64,000 bases of DNA, from contig OX336340.1 in assembly GCA_946902875.1 (NCBI GenBank), positions 3,989,739 through 4,053,738 of the forward strand, given 5' to 3'. The position numbers and the translations under genes were made by a program. Below, piece after piece: positions 10,754 through 22,050 of this stretch. How positions within the stretch are numbered: the first letter of the stretch is position 1; the number at the start of each line of letters is the position of its first letter. Under the pieces are notes generated by a model. It did not search any database. It was not told where the DNA came from and saw nothing but the letters and a program-made list of their open reading frames with translations. The stretch is from Nematopogon swammerdamellus (taxonomy: Eukaryota; Arthropoda; Insecta; Lepidoptera; Adelidae).

Positions 10754-10790
10754 GTCGCCAAGTGGGTGAGGGGCACAAGGGGGGAGAATC
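10612..10790 (+). repeat. G-rich tract
   Basis: A short GGC run followed by many runs of 3-6 G between 10660 and 10785. It fits the G-quadruplex pattern on the plus strand. Not part of any repeat family seen elsewhere in the window. Confidence 0.6.
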
Positions 10791-10937
10791 CTTATTGACT
10801 CAACTAGATTGTGGCGGATGGATGTTTGAATCTAACGAGACGTCTGAAGGATTGACCAAAAAAAACATTTTTGGAGAGCAGGTAAAAAGAACAGTATTCT
10901 TGATATCGCTGGTATTCAAATTTCGGATTTTTTTTAT

Positions 10938-10992
10938 AGAACGCGTGACATGTGGCGCCTAGCCACCCATAAGGTGTCTAGCGACGCCAATT
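10938..10992 (-). repeat. LINE G terminal fragment
   Basis: gtgacatgtggcgcctagcc and acccataaggtgtctagcga match the LINE G 3' end at 49436. Confidence 0.6.
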
Positions 10993-11075
10993 TTAAATTT
11001 CAAATTTAGTTCGCCATCAAGCCGAACTGGTGCCTCCTCGGGAATGAAAATGGCTATGCCTTAGGATTCGACCAG

Positions 11076-11215
11076 CAGTGGGAGCACAAATGCGTCGATA
11101 AGCCTATATCGATCGATAAACATCTGTTTGCTTCGTTCGACGAAGTAGAATAGAAGAAGACGAATAGATGTTTATCGATCGATATAGGCTTATCGACGCA
11201 TTTGTGCTCCCGCTG
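11076..11215. repeat. 50-bp inverted repeat
   Basis: Arms 11076-11125 and 11166-11215 (containing aagcctatatcgatcgataa) are reverse complements with almost no mismatch; 40-bp loop. Could be a small MITE. Confidence 0.9.
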
Positions 11216-11334
11216 CAGGAGCACAGCCACTCAGTTCGGGTGTATAAAAAAATAAATTAAAGAACGAATGTCTATCAAGGTGGCAGTAAAAATAAAATAT
11301 TATCAGTTGTGTATGAATCAATGTTTAGCTCCGC

Positions 11335-11405
11335 AGTGTTATGGGCTGCCATCACGGATGTTGTAGGTGAAGTAGCCAAACGTGACAGTTTCCATAAAAA
11401 AAAAC
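11335..11405 (+). mobile_element. SINE-A 3' fragment
   Basis: Last about 70 bp of SINE-A (gttatgggctgccatcacgg onward) with an A-run. Confidence 0.75.
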
Positions 11406-11742
11406 TAGCCATCCAGTTCCACATATTGACAACTTTAGCCTCCACCCTAGAACGACAAGAAACATTCATCGAGGGTGCGTCGTCTATTGATTACCGAGTT
11501 ACAGACCCTCCAATAAGTCCCCCGACGACGCAAATACGTCTTGCTGTTGTCTCGGATTCTGTCACACTCTCAACATCTGGCCGGATTTATAACGACCATT
11601 ACGCTCAGCAAACATCACGACTATATTCTCATCTGATCGCTTAACATTTATCCACATTACGCTATCAGAATATTTTATCTACACGACCATACATCAGAGT
11701 GTTGATTCTGGCAACAATACCTAGCACAATGCCACATCTGCA

Positions 11743-12219
11743 GTATCGACTGGGGTCGGTACTTAAAAAGAATAGCCCCACTGCATCTCTCCCCGTCGCA
11801 TGTCGTAAAAGTCGACTAAGGGATAAGAAAATTCGTCAGCCTCGGTAGCTCAGTGGCGCGGTTGGTTAGTCAACTGTTATTAAGCAACGCTGAGCGCGGT
11901 CAGTGTTTGGATGGGTGACCGCTCGACCGTTGGAGGCTGACCGTGGTTCGGATTCCACGTTAAACTGTAGGTCCCTTCCCTTCTTACCTTACTAGGTGGT
12001 AGGGTTTATCCCGGCCGGGTTGGTACCACCGCACTGAACGAAACGTCGGTCGAAACGGCTATGTAAATAGTTCGTGTTTTCCGTCCAGTTTAGTGTAGCC
12101 GACATGAAATGAAGGGAAGCACTGACATGGCACCTAGTTCACCCTGTGTTATGGGCTGACATCGCGGATGTTGTAGGTGATGTAGCCAACCGTGTCAGGT
12201 TCCATAAAAAAAAAAAAAA
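11743..12219 (+). mobile_element. SINE-A, long composite type
   Basis: Leader (ggggtcggtacttaaaaaga ... gtaaaagtcgactaaggga) followed by the tRNA/5S head (tcagcctcggtagctcag; gttattaagcaacgctgagc) and the full body to an A-run. Same architecture at 36458, 50420 (-) and 54379 (-). The subfamily shares the diagnostic variant gccgacatgaaatgaaggga. Confidence 0.85.
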
Positions 12220-13340
12220 TCGACTAATGGCATCTCAACGGACAGCCGACACCTTTCACCGAAAGAACCTATTACATCTGCAATTGCTCCAAAACAGGCC
12301 GACACGCCGATGTGTGCGATTGCCATCTAACCGTTTATGTCTCTATTACAGAATATGTATCATAAGTCAAAGTTTGAAAAGCTCCGATCGATCCATTCGC
12401 GTCAGACGCGTACGGCACAGACGGGGCCTGAATGGGAGTTACGTAAGGGAGCACAATACTGGAGGCAAACGGAAAGCCAATCGTGACCTCCGATATAGTC
12501 TACGAGATAACCCAGCCACCAGGAAACGCGGTTGTTTGAATATGAACTAGTATTACGTCGGTGGATCGATCAATGTCTGCCGCCGGTAGTAGCGGCGGCC
12601 GGCGTGTCTCGATCTCTTGAAACTTCAAATTCTATACTCTACGAAGTACACTGTCGCCCTCGCCACACCCCAAACATTCGAAATAGTTGGCTCTACAGTG
12701 CAACATTGCGGCAACATGTTTAGAATTCAGTTTGATCTTAGATTAAGAGTACTTCTTTTTTGAACAAATGCAAGGTATAGCCCCAAATAATGTAAACCAT
12801 TTTCTAGTTATCCTATGTTAGGCTGGGAACATGGAATATCAAATGTCCAGACTCCACATCTAGTCCCTATTAGATAAATATCTTTCTGATATTCTCACTG
12901 TAGAGGAAATTTTTCATCCGTCTAGGTAGACCTCACGAAACAACCACACCGAGTTGACGTCAGAGATCCAAACCACGGACCGCAGCCACAATTGCGGTGC
13001 CAACATCGACCCCTGTGCAACGCCACCCGATGTATTGCAATACATCAATTACTTACGTATCTCCTGCTGTTGCATTGTTTACGTGCTTGTGGATCATTTG
13101 TTTGTCTGTCTCGTTGTGTTACTCTGTCTACATTGTTGTCTACGTTTCTGTGTCGTGTATCATTTCTACATATTGTTCTTAGTTCTCCAAAAGGCTGGTT
13201 CAAGTTGATTAATGAGTACGCTGATGTTCCTTGGAAGGCACTAACATATTTTATTAAATTAAGATGCAAATAATAATAACATGTAATAATAATCAATTAA
13301 ATTATAAATAAAAAAAAATCTACACATAAAAAAATCCTTA
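12220..13340. other. No recognised content
   Basis: Contains overlapping short open frames (for example a Leu/Val/Cys-rich one at 12954-13208) but no repeat family, splice pattern or protein signature that I recognise. Confidence 0.45.
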
Positions 13341-13357
13341 AAAAATAAAAAATTATT

Positions 13358-13922
13358 CCGTTTAGCTACTTAAAGGCGTCCGGAGACCGCTAAGTAAATA
13401 AAATAAAATTCAAAAATAGAATTCGATCGGGTCGCTCACTCGGTGACGTTGAGTCTCCGAACCACGCAGCTCTGAGTTATTTTATTTACTTAGCGGTCCC
13501 CCGACGCCTTTAAGTAACTAATCGGAAATTATTTTTTACTTTTTATCGATTTTTGAATTGTCGGGGTTTTCTTTTAATTTGCAATTTATCTTTTATTTTA
13601 ACAATTTTAAGAGACGTAATTTTTTTATTAATTACTCGATTAATTGATTACAAACATTACTAAGAACAATCCCAGTTCAACCAGCTTTTTAATAAAAAAC
13701 AGCATCCAAATCGATCCGTCCGTTTGGGAGCTACGATGCCACAGACAGACACACAGACAGACAGACGTAGGCGTCAAACTTATATATGTTATATATCAGT
13801 AGGCGTCAAAGTTATATATGTTATATATACCTCCTTTTGCGTCGGGATTTAAATCCCGACGTATCCAAATCGGTCCATCCGTTTGGGAGCTACGATGCCA
13901 CAGACAGACACACAGACACACA
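13358..13922 (-). repeat. Family D with palindrome
   Basis: Arms 13358-13407 and 13477-13525 form an imperfect hairpin built from the gaccgctaagtaaataaaa motif. Further along, the reverse of the family D signature (cgtttgggagctacgatgcc) appears twice (13728 and 13880), so the tail is partly duplicated, with ACAG-rich runs. Mobility class unknown. Confidence 0.65.
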
Positions 13923-13929
13923 GACAGAC

Positions 13930-15590
13930 TTTTAAATTAATGAAACGATTGCCTACGAACGTTAAGATAAGATATGAAATTGAAATCAATTAAAAATGAT
14001 TTCTTTCAAATTTCTATTAACTACCTACCTATCTGAAAACTCTCTTACCTCTACATATCTGAATTACTCTCTACACTAAAACTGTCAATATTTGACTTTA
14101 TTCTATGTTCTCGGTACAGCAAGTGTGTGTAACAACATTCTCCCCTTCTCAATCGGAAGCAAGTGAGGGGGCAACGAATGGTCTGGCGATAAATACGAGA
14201 CGCTTGTTTCGTGTTTTGACAGCTAGAGCAATAATAACACTCTTTATCGACTAATAATAATCATTTCTATTACGATCTGTGTGTTTGTTGCTTGTATCTA
14301 TTGAATGTTGGTGATTAATTAGAATACTAACCGCGAACTCTACTAACGAGTGTGTAATTGAGGTATTAATTTTCTATTTACTTACACAATGCTCTCAATT
14401 ATTATGATATATTCATATTATCCTTTATATTTCTTATAATTACAAATATCATCATTTCATTAAACGATTTTATTCACGGTCGTTTGTGAAACGTTGTGGC
14501 TTGGAGTTTCGCGTGAAACTTATCATGGCACATTTTCCTAAACACTAGGTACTGGGCAACGTTTGACGGCAAACTCTGATGAAGATGAAACATACGTTTA
14601 GCCCGAAACATCGAGCAACACAGCTTCCCAAACGTCTGTGAAGTATTTGAGGAGTGTCTTTCCAAATCGCCTTATTTCCACTTAAAAAAAAATTTCAATA
14701 TTTACCAAACACTTCTGACAGGAAAATGGACTATTTTTCTTTGAAAAGTAAAAAAAATCCTTATTCTATGCAGCTACAAGGTTAAAATTTACCTATTAGA
14801 AAAATTCATCATCTTGTAAACACGGTTGGTAGATTTACACTAAACATTGTATCATCAACACAACATAATATTATCTAATTTGTCTACTAAATTACACTTT
14901 GTTTTCAATGTGAATCTATTACTCAACTGAAATTTGATGTCAGAATTTACGTTCACTTTCTTCGGCATAAGATGGTCGTTACAATGAGTCGTAAACTTTG
15001 GAATCGTTTTGAAATGCATCGTGAAAGGGCCTCAAACGAAAGCAAAACTGGAAGATGTGCAAACATGTTTCTCTCGCCGACATTGTGTTGTTGAACATAT
15101 AAAGTTAGATGGGTTTACATTTACTGCTTTGGAGGCAGAAGGTATTAAATTACGCCTGTGTTGTTACTGACTAAACTGCAGCACAGCGCTCTTGGAATGC
15201 TTGCTCTGCGATTTTTGCAAATTGTCGCTCTTCGGTTTGCTTTGTAAACGCGTATCGATATCTATACTGACTTCCCTGCGGTCGTAGTAGTGATCATGCC
15301 ATTTCTTGGAACGGTTGGTTAGTAAATTGTTATAAAGTTATCGGGATGACAAATGGTGGCATATTTTAATACTATGAATGGTATGTTTATAGGTATGAAC
15401 TGAGTTTTCGGAGGGGTCGATGAAGAAGAGAGTTTTTTTTTGTTTCGGTAGGAAATATTAGCTAAATATCTATTTAACTTTGAAAACAAATTTTATTGTT
15501 ATGTTTGAAGAAATTTGATTTTAATAAATAAACATTCAAATGTCCTTCCATGCTGTATTCTAAACGACACGAAAGGATATGCATACCTTG
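13930..15590. other. No recognised content
   Basis: AT-rich. Short open frames only. The 14470-14700 part is less AT-rich but shows no family that I can name. Confidence 0.45.
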
Positions 15591-15591
15591 T

Positions 15592-15849
15592 CTATAAGTT
15601 TCGTTCTACTTCAGTCGTATCTGAGATATCTTTGACAGTTTGATCCCTTCTTGACGAAATACTTTCAAAACAGATTTGCTTTTCGTCGTCGACGGAATGT
15701 CTCCATCTAAATTTATTCCGCCTCCACTGGGCTTTATCTTTTTGCCATATTTCCTTCTTCGTCCAAGACGCCATTTTTAATTGGCCGGCCAGTCGCAAAA
15801 GGACATCGGCTCTTTCCCATGGTGGGAGCGCCAAGCGGCACAGAGCCAT
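15592..15849 (-). CDS. Possible exon, unrecognised
   Basis: An 85-codon open frame in a locally GC-richer island (15780-16040). It has an internal Met followed by a charged Lys/Arg/Trp-rich stretch (MASWTKKEIWQKDKAQWRR), which looks more protein-like than the surroundings. A GTATGC donor-like site lies just beyond the stop. No domain recognised; it could be chance. Confidence 0.22.
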   Translation of the reverse strand: MALCRLALPPWERADVLLRLAGQLKMASWTKKEIWQKDKAQWRRNKFRWRHSVDDEKQICFESISSRRDQTVKDISDTTEVERNL

Positions 15850-16129
15850 GGTCCCGTGGCCATAGTCCCATGATTATAATGAATGTGGCTCACACGGGAA
15901 CGTTGTGGTCCGCTCGTTTGCGAATGCCCCCTGCAACAATGGAATGGTGCGAACTTGCTGTATTGCGCGGCGGTTTCGCGAATAGCGTCAGTGGACGTAG
16001 AACGATGCGGAAGGCTGAAAAATCGCGGGAGTAGCTTAGCGGGGAATTTTATCTTGTTCGTGAATAGGTGTGATCCTATCTGCAATACATAGTATGTGAT
16101 AGTTTGTAGTTTTCGTTTTTCTTCATATG

Positions 16130-16380
16130 AAAGTATAATAAAGTAGATAAATAGAAAATACTGTATTTCTCCAGAATTTTTTTGCAGAAATAAGCACACG
16201 TTTACATGAGGTGCAAAGCCGGACTTATCGATTATAGAGATTTGTTCTAATCTACCTTTGGATTTTTGAGAGTCTATTATTCTACTATTATACTCGTAGT
16301 AAATGAAATGTAGGTAGTAGCAAAATACACACACAGAAGAAAAGAATAGAATAGAATAGAAATGCTTTATAAAAGACAAA
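16130..16380 (-). repeat. Family I (LINE 3' UTR-like)
   Basis: Diverged copy: ggtgcaaagccggacttatc and gtaggtagtagcaaaa match the copies at 23272 and 48083. A short GAATA run follows. Confidence 0.55.
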
Positions 16381-16589
16381 GCACTTTAAATAAAACAAAT
16401 CAAATTAATTTACACCAGTTAATAAATCTATTAGATATTTTATCTTCGAAATATTGAAGACTTTTTTTGCAATAGGGGTCGGATGGACTATGCCGATTTG
16501 TGACTATGTCAATTCCTTTAGAAGTTCTCCGAAAATCTCCAACCTTACAGATGCTTCAAATAATGAAGAAGTGTTTTGTAACCAGATGT

Positions 16590-16745
16590 GAAATGTGCTC
16601 AAAAAGGGTCAAGTGCGTAGTACCCGTAACCGACGAACATTATGGGAGTGGAAGAGGCGGCAGAGTTGTGTCAGGATCGTGGCACGTGGTTGTCTCTGCC
16701 TACCCCACCGGTAAACAGGCGTAACGTTATGTATAAAATGTATGT
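16590..16745 (+). repeat. Family J (LINE 3' end-like)
   Basis: tgtctctgcctaccccaccg then an aacaggcgtaacgttatgta-type ending. Similar sequence at 26330 and 46090. I recognise this as a common lepidopteran LINE 3' end, without coding sequence here. Confidence 0.5.
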
Positions 16746-17763
16746 TTGGTAGTTTTATCATTTAAACGAACGTAGGTATATCAAGTGTTTTTTACTTCGT
16801 TACTTGTTACAAGTCTGGATACGAAAGTTTTGTTATTAGGCTTGTGATGTACGACACTTTCAAATCTATCTTGGTTTTTAGGCACTTATGGAATCGCTGC
16901 TTCACACTCTTTCGTTCATGGCTCAACTTTCTAGGCATTTCTTGTATTCTTTTTTTTTACTTTAAACATGTATCCCTCCGCCAATTTGTCACATCACACC
17001 ATTCAAAGTTCTATGTACCGGTGTGCTCTTTACTTGTACACTTATAGTTCTCTCGAAGAAATGAAAAGCTTTTTTTCTATTGTGTTTTATTGCTCAAATT
17101 TCGTGACGAATCGACTGTGAATTTGGCCACGTGTGGCTTGAGAGTAAACCCTCGTCTCCAAACAGCTCAGCGAAGTGGGGATTATCACAGAGCTCCTATT
17201 GCTTTTTAAAGATTTTAGCTTTAAGCCATTTTAAAGCGATTTTCGGTATTGCTAACGTCTTACGCAACAGAGACGGGAAGGACTTATGATTTAAGCTTGC
17301 GTTTATGGGATAAGCTGACTTCGCAACTGGATTGGCGAGTGTAAATTGAAATGTTGATTGCGTGACTTCGTTGCAAACTTTTCGCATTTGGGTCAAGTTA
17401 ATACGGAGTTAACGTAATCACAAATTAAAATACTCGTCAGAATCGTCAGTAATGTCTTGTTTTTCAAGTTTACGCTTATACGTTATATATAACTTATCCT
17501 ATTATAAAATTACTTCTTAAAAATGTTGATACCAAAATCAAACGCTCAAGGTTTTTTTTGTAATGACCTCTTTAGCTATGTCGCCTTTTATTAATGATGT
17601 CATAGTTATGTCGCCTATTATAATAGCAATCCATAATCCTGTTCCTGCTGGAAAAATATGTCATGTTAGTTACTTCGCTCCCGCCACTATAAAAAAAGAC
17701 AACTTTTATAAACATTTTGAAACAGAACCCTAATTCCTCAATAAGTCGTTGTTACATATTTTA

Positions 17764-18284
17764 ACTAGCTTTTGCCCGCGGCTTCGCTCGCATGGAATTC
17801 GTATGCTCCGCCCGCGCCGCTCCGTCCCGCGTCGCTACGCGCCGCACCGCACCGCGCCGCTCCGTCCCGCGCCGCGCCGCTCCGCGCCGCATCGCACCGC
17901 CCCGCTCCGTCCCGCGCCGCACCGCTCCGCGCCGCCGCTCCGCGCCGCACCGCACTGCGCCGCTCCGTCCCGCGCTGCTCCACGCCGAACCGCACCGTCC
18001 CGCGCCGCCCCGCGCTGACCCGCGCCGCCCCGCGCCGCACCGCACCGCACCGCGTCGCCCCGCGCCGTCCCGCGCCGCTCCGCGCCGCAACGCGTCGCCC
18101 CGCGCCGACCCGCGCCGCCCCGCTCCGCGCCGCGCCGCCCTGCGCCGTCCCGCGCCTACCCGCGCCGCATCGCGCCCTCCCGCCCCGCGCCGCCCCGCCC
18201 CGCGCCGCCCCGCCCCGCGCCGCGCCGTCCCGCGCCGCTCCACTCCTGACTTTACTGCGAGCGAAGCCGCGGGTAAAAGCTGGT
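17764..18284. repeat. GC-rich expansion between family F ends
   Basis: About 440 bp (17805-18245) of an irregular cgcgccgc/cccgc repeat in steps of 5 and 10 bases, flanked by inverted family F ends: cttttgcccgcggcttcgct (17769) and gcgagcgaagccgcgggtaa (18257). All six frames are open for long stretches because the repeat lacks A/T-rich stops; the Ala/Arg/Pro-rich frames are not genes. Confidence 0.85.
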
Positions 18285-18611
18285 TATATATATAAACATT
18301 TCGTGAAAAATTATCTAACTGATGGTGAAGACCGCATGAAAATCCGTTGCGTGGTTTAGGAGGAGTTAGCGGACATACAGACAGAGGCGGAAAGCGACTT
18401 TATTTTATACTATGTATTTTGATTGATAAGTATGCAACATATTGTATCGTAAGCTGGACACTGCAGTGTATGCAGAGTCTATTAAAAACCAAACATTCAA
18501 ATGTATCGTAAAAATTTCATGTTGCTACTGGGGTAGTGCATCGCAAAGGTCCTTGCTAACGGTGACACTTGATCCGGGTCCTCTATCACCCTATAATACT
18601 TACTAATACAC

Positions 18612-18654
18612 CCTGCTTCACCGTTCGGAACCGGTGTAAAACTGTAGGTCCGTT
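18612..18654 (+). mobile_element. SINE-B, part 1 of split copy
   Basis: gcttcaccgttcggaaccgg then gtgtaaaactgtaggtcc, the SINE-B spacer and start of body. Interrupted by SINE-A at 18655; resumes at 18939. Confidence 0.75.
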
Positions 18655-18938
18655 GTACCGTGTGGGGCCGGTACTTTAAAAGAATAGCCCCACTGCATCT
18701 CTTCCCGTGTATGTCGTAAAAGGCGACTAAGGGATATGACTCCCTTCTTATATTACTAGGTGGTAGGGTATAACCCGCCCGGGATGGTACCACCGCACTG
18801 AATGAAAGGTCGGTCGAAACGGCTATGTAAATAGTTTGTGTTTTCCGTCCAGTTCAGTGTAGCCGGCACGACCGAAGGGAAGCGCTGACGTGGCACCAAG
18901 TTCATCCGGTGTTATGGGCTGACATCACGGAAAAAAAA
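18655..18938 (+). mobile_element. SINE-A leader type in SINE-B
   Basis: From gtaccgtgtggggccggtac through the body to gacatcacgg, where the A-run starts early, so the last 35 bp are lost. The bases ggtcc occur on both sides of the insertion, fitting a target duplication. Confidence 0.85.
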
Positions 18939-19133
18939 GGTCCCTTCCCTTGCCCCTTATTAGGTGATAGGCTCAATTTGTAGCTGACCGGGTTGGTACC
19001 ACTGTACTGGATGTAATACGGCCGCATAGCAGCCTCGGTTGTGTTCTCCTCTAGTCCAGTATAGCCAGCAATCCAGGGAAGTCTCCGGTAAGGCACCTAC
19101 TTTCTCGGATGTGATGTTGGCTGGTCGGAGCAA
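18939..19133 (+). mobile_element. SINE-B, part 2 of split copy
   Basis: ggtcccttcccttgcccctt onward through tctagtccagtatagccagc to ggctggtcggagca. The final tail is missing. Confidence 0.75.
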
Positions 19134-19251
19134 ACTATGACATTTAGCCCAGTAAATAGAGGGCGTTACCTTACAAACGGTCCGGTAGTTCTGAATTTTT
19201 GATATGTTGTCTAGGATGGTTAGAAGTATTTAAAATATTAAATGCACAATT

Positions 19252-19272
19252 CCCCCCCCCCCCCCCCCCCCC
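19252..19272 (+). repeat. Poly-C run
   Basis: 21 consecutive C. Such runs are error-prone in assembly, so its length is uncertain. Confidence 0.9.
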
Positions 19273-19344
19273 TCTCCGCGCCCGCCGCCATATTGAAAAA
19301 ACCAAAAAAAATCGGCACTTTCTTCAGATTTTGCTTATATCTTC

Positions 19345-20178
19345 ATTTCCGTGCAGTTTAGCTATAAATGATATTACTCATTGTTGTAGATAATTAAATT
19401 TTCTATAACTAACATTTAAAATTTTGTTTCTAGGACTGATACTTACGGAGATATGAACTTTAAAATAAAACTAATTTTCCGGAAATGTGGCAAACTTCTA
19501 ACTTTAGAACGCTGTAATTAAGTTATGGCCTATTCTAGGAAAAAAAGTATCAGAATAAAATTTGTAGGGAATTTTATTACCTACAAAACACAGGTACATT
19601 TTTTTTAATCAACCTTACGGAGTGGGGGGTAAAAACAAAAGTTTAAACAACGTAATATTGCTTTTTTTGATATTGTGATGCCATGTGATCTTGTATCTAA
19701 AAAAATCACTAATAAATTTGCAGTTTTGGCTTGAATTTGGAGTTATACCAATCCTACTTAAGTTTCTTACATGTTACAGCGCAATGCTCATGAGGCAGGC
19801 ACTATTTCACTTTAGTCCAATGAATATAGAGACCAAAAGAGGGAGGTTACCTTACAAAACACAAACTATTTACATAGCCGTTTCGACCAACCTTTCACTC
19901 AGTGCGGTGGTACCAATCCGGGCGAGTTAAACCCTGCCACTTAGTTATATAAGAAGGGAGTCATATCCCTTAGTCGCCTTTTACGACATACACGGGGAGA
20001 GATGCAGTGGGGCTATTATTTTAAAGTACCGGCCCCACACGGTACAGAATTAATAAAGCAGTCATTACACATTATGTAATTGGAACAATAAAATTAATTA
20101 AACTAAATTACTTAACTCCTATATCTTTACTAACTTATGAATACATATGTATTACATATAAAAGAAGAATAGATATTA
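19345..20178. repeat. Large inverted repeat, left arm
   Basis: 834-bp arm starting atttccgtgcagtttagcta, nearly identical (reverse complement) to 20827-21659. It carries unrecognised AT-rich DNA and a truncated minus-strand SINE-A at 19857-20045. An 81-codon frame at 19685-19930 is copied in the other arm with one residue changed, which reflects the duplication and not selection. Confidence 0.93.
19857..20045 (-). mobile_element. SINE-A truncated, in left arm
   Basis: Minus-strand leader-type SINE-A lacking everything 3' of ctatgtaaatagtttgtgtt. Its truncation point is identical to that in the right arm, so the copy predates the duplication. Confidence 0.85.
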
Positions 20179-20195
20179 CAAAACAAACTTAAATA

Positions 20196-20385
20196 CCGTA
20201 CCGTGTGGGGCCGGTACTTATAAAGAATAGCCCCACTGAAATCTCTCCCAGTCCAATGTCGTTATGGCGACTAAGGTATAAAGACAAGATGCCGTGCTAA
20301 AGGGCGACAGGTTAGACACCTCTCACCTTGGAACGGTCCTTCCAACGACCCATGCAGCGGGTGGGTCTTAGGCCACTCCACTCGC
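20196..20385 (+). repeat. Family C fragment in palindrome spacer
   Basis: gtgtggggccggtacttata and the following body resemble family C to about 20380, then unrelated sequence with direct repeats of a gtggatac motif. Confidence 0.6.
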
Positions 20386-20507
20386 TACACTTTTGATACT
20401 ATGGTATCCAAGCCGTTTTGACCGTCTGTACACCGTGGATACCAAGAACATTGTGGATACTATAGCGTCCAAAAATACCCACGCGACAAAAAGTACCGTG
20501 TGTAAAT

Positions 20508-20820
20508 GTACCGTGTGGGGCCGGTACTTTAAAAGAATAGCACCACTGCATCTCTCCCCGTGCATGTCCTAAGGGATATGACTCCCTTCTTATATTACTA
20601 GGTGGTAGGGTTTATCCCGCCCGGGTTGGTACCACTGCACTGAATGAAAGGTCGGTCGAAACGGCTATGTAAATAGTTTGTGTTTTCCGTCCAGTTCAGT
20701 GTAGCCGGCACGACCGAAGGGAAGCACTGACGTGGCACCAAGTTCACCCGGTGTTATGGGCTGACATCACGGATGTTGTAGGTGATGTAGCCAACCGTGT
20801 CAGTTTCAATCAGTTTCAAT
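20508..20820 (+). mobile_element. SINE-A leader type in palindrome spacer
   Basis: Complete body; the leader lacks about 12 bp between gcatgtc and ctaaggga. It ends gtcagtttcaatcagtttca, a short duplicated tail without a long A-run, abutting the right arm. Confidence 0.82.
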
Positions 20821-20826
20821 TCAGTT

Positions 20827-21659
20827 TAATATCTATTCTTCTTTTATATGTAATACATATGTATTCATAAGTTAGTAAAGATATAGGAGTTAAGTAATTT
20901 AGTTTAATTAATTTTATTGTTCCAATTACATAATGTGTAATGACTGCTTTATTAATTCTGTACCGTGTGGGGCCGGTACTTTAAAATAATAGCCCCACTG
21001 CATCTCTCCCCGTGTATGTCGTAAAAGGCGACTAAGGGATATGACTCCCTTCTTATATAACTAAGTGGCAGGGTTTAACTCGCCCGGATTGGTACCACCG
21101 CACTGAGTGAAAGGTTGGTCGAAACGGCTATGTAAATAGTTTGTGTTTTGTAAGGTAACCTCCCTCTTTTGGTCTCTATATTCATTGGACTAAAGTGAAA
21201 TAGTGCCTGCCTCATGAGCATTGCGCTGTAACATGTAAGAAACTTAAGTAGGATTGGTATAACTCCAAATTCAAGCCAAAACTGCAAAGTTATTAGTGAT
21301 TTTTTTAGATACAAGATCACATGGCATCACAATATCAAAAAAAACAATATTCCGTTGTTTAAACTTTTGTTTTTACCCCCCACTCCGTAAGGTTGGTTAA
21401 AAAAAATGTACCTGTGTTTTGTAGGTAATAAAATTCCCTACAAATTTTATTCTGATACTTTTTTCCTAGAATAGGCCATAACTTAATTACAGCGTTCTAA
21501 AGTTAGAAGTTTGCCACATTTCCGGAAAGTTAGTTTTATTTTAAAGTTCATATCTCCGTAAGTATCAGTCCTAGAAACAAAATTTTAAATGTTAGTTATA
21601 GGAAATTTAATTATCTACAACAATGAGTAATATCATTTATAGCTAAACTGCACGGAAAT
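20827..21659. repeat. Large inverted repeat, right arm
   Basis: 833-bp arm, reverse complement of 19345-20178 with few differences. It contains the mirrored truncated SINE-A at 20960-21149 (+). It ends exactly where a 5'-truncated SINE-A (21660) begins. Confidence 0.93.
20960..21149 (+). mobile_element. SINE-A truncated, in right arm
   Basis: Mirror of the copy at 19857-20045, with the same 3' truncation. Confidence 0.85.
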
Positions 21660-21960
21660 AGAATAGCCCCACTGCATCTCTCCCCATGTATGTCGTAAAA
21701 GGCGACTAAGGGATATGACTCCCTTCTTATATTACTAGGTGGTAGGGTTTAACCCGCCCGGGTTGGTACCACCGTACTGAATGAAAGGTCGGTCGAAACG
21801 GCTATGTAAATAGTTTGTGTTTTCCGTCCAGTTCAGTGTAGCCGGCACGACCGAAGGGAAGCACTGACGTGGCACCAAGTTCACCCGGTGTTATGGGCTG
21901 ACATCACGGATGTTGTAGGTGATGTAGCCAACAGTGTCAGTTTCCATAAAAAAAAAAAAA
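21660..21960 (+). mobile_element. SINE-A leader type, 5' truncated
   Basis: Starts at gaatagccccactgcatctc, missing the first about 24 leader bases, and continues to an A-run. The copy at 59487 starts at the same place. Confidence 0.85.
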
Positions 21961-22050
21961 CCAGAACATAGACAGATACGGCTCCATCATAACCGTATCA
22001 GCGTCTCTATTTGCACAAGATTTATACTGAACATCACGGAAGACAGACAC

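Noticed and set aside
12954..13208. Hydrophobic frames as a membrane protein gene
   Set aside because: Three overlapping frames are equally open and no splice or start signal supports any of them.
17761..18359. Long Ala/Arg/Pro-rich open frames on both strands
   Set aside because: They exist only because the GC-rich repeat has no stop codons; every frame is open and none has a start context or domain.
19685..21320. Two nearly identical 81-codon proteins
   Set aside because: They are the same sequence in the two arms of the inverted repeat; they end in SINE sequence and have no family signature.
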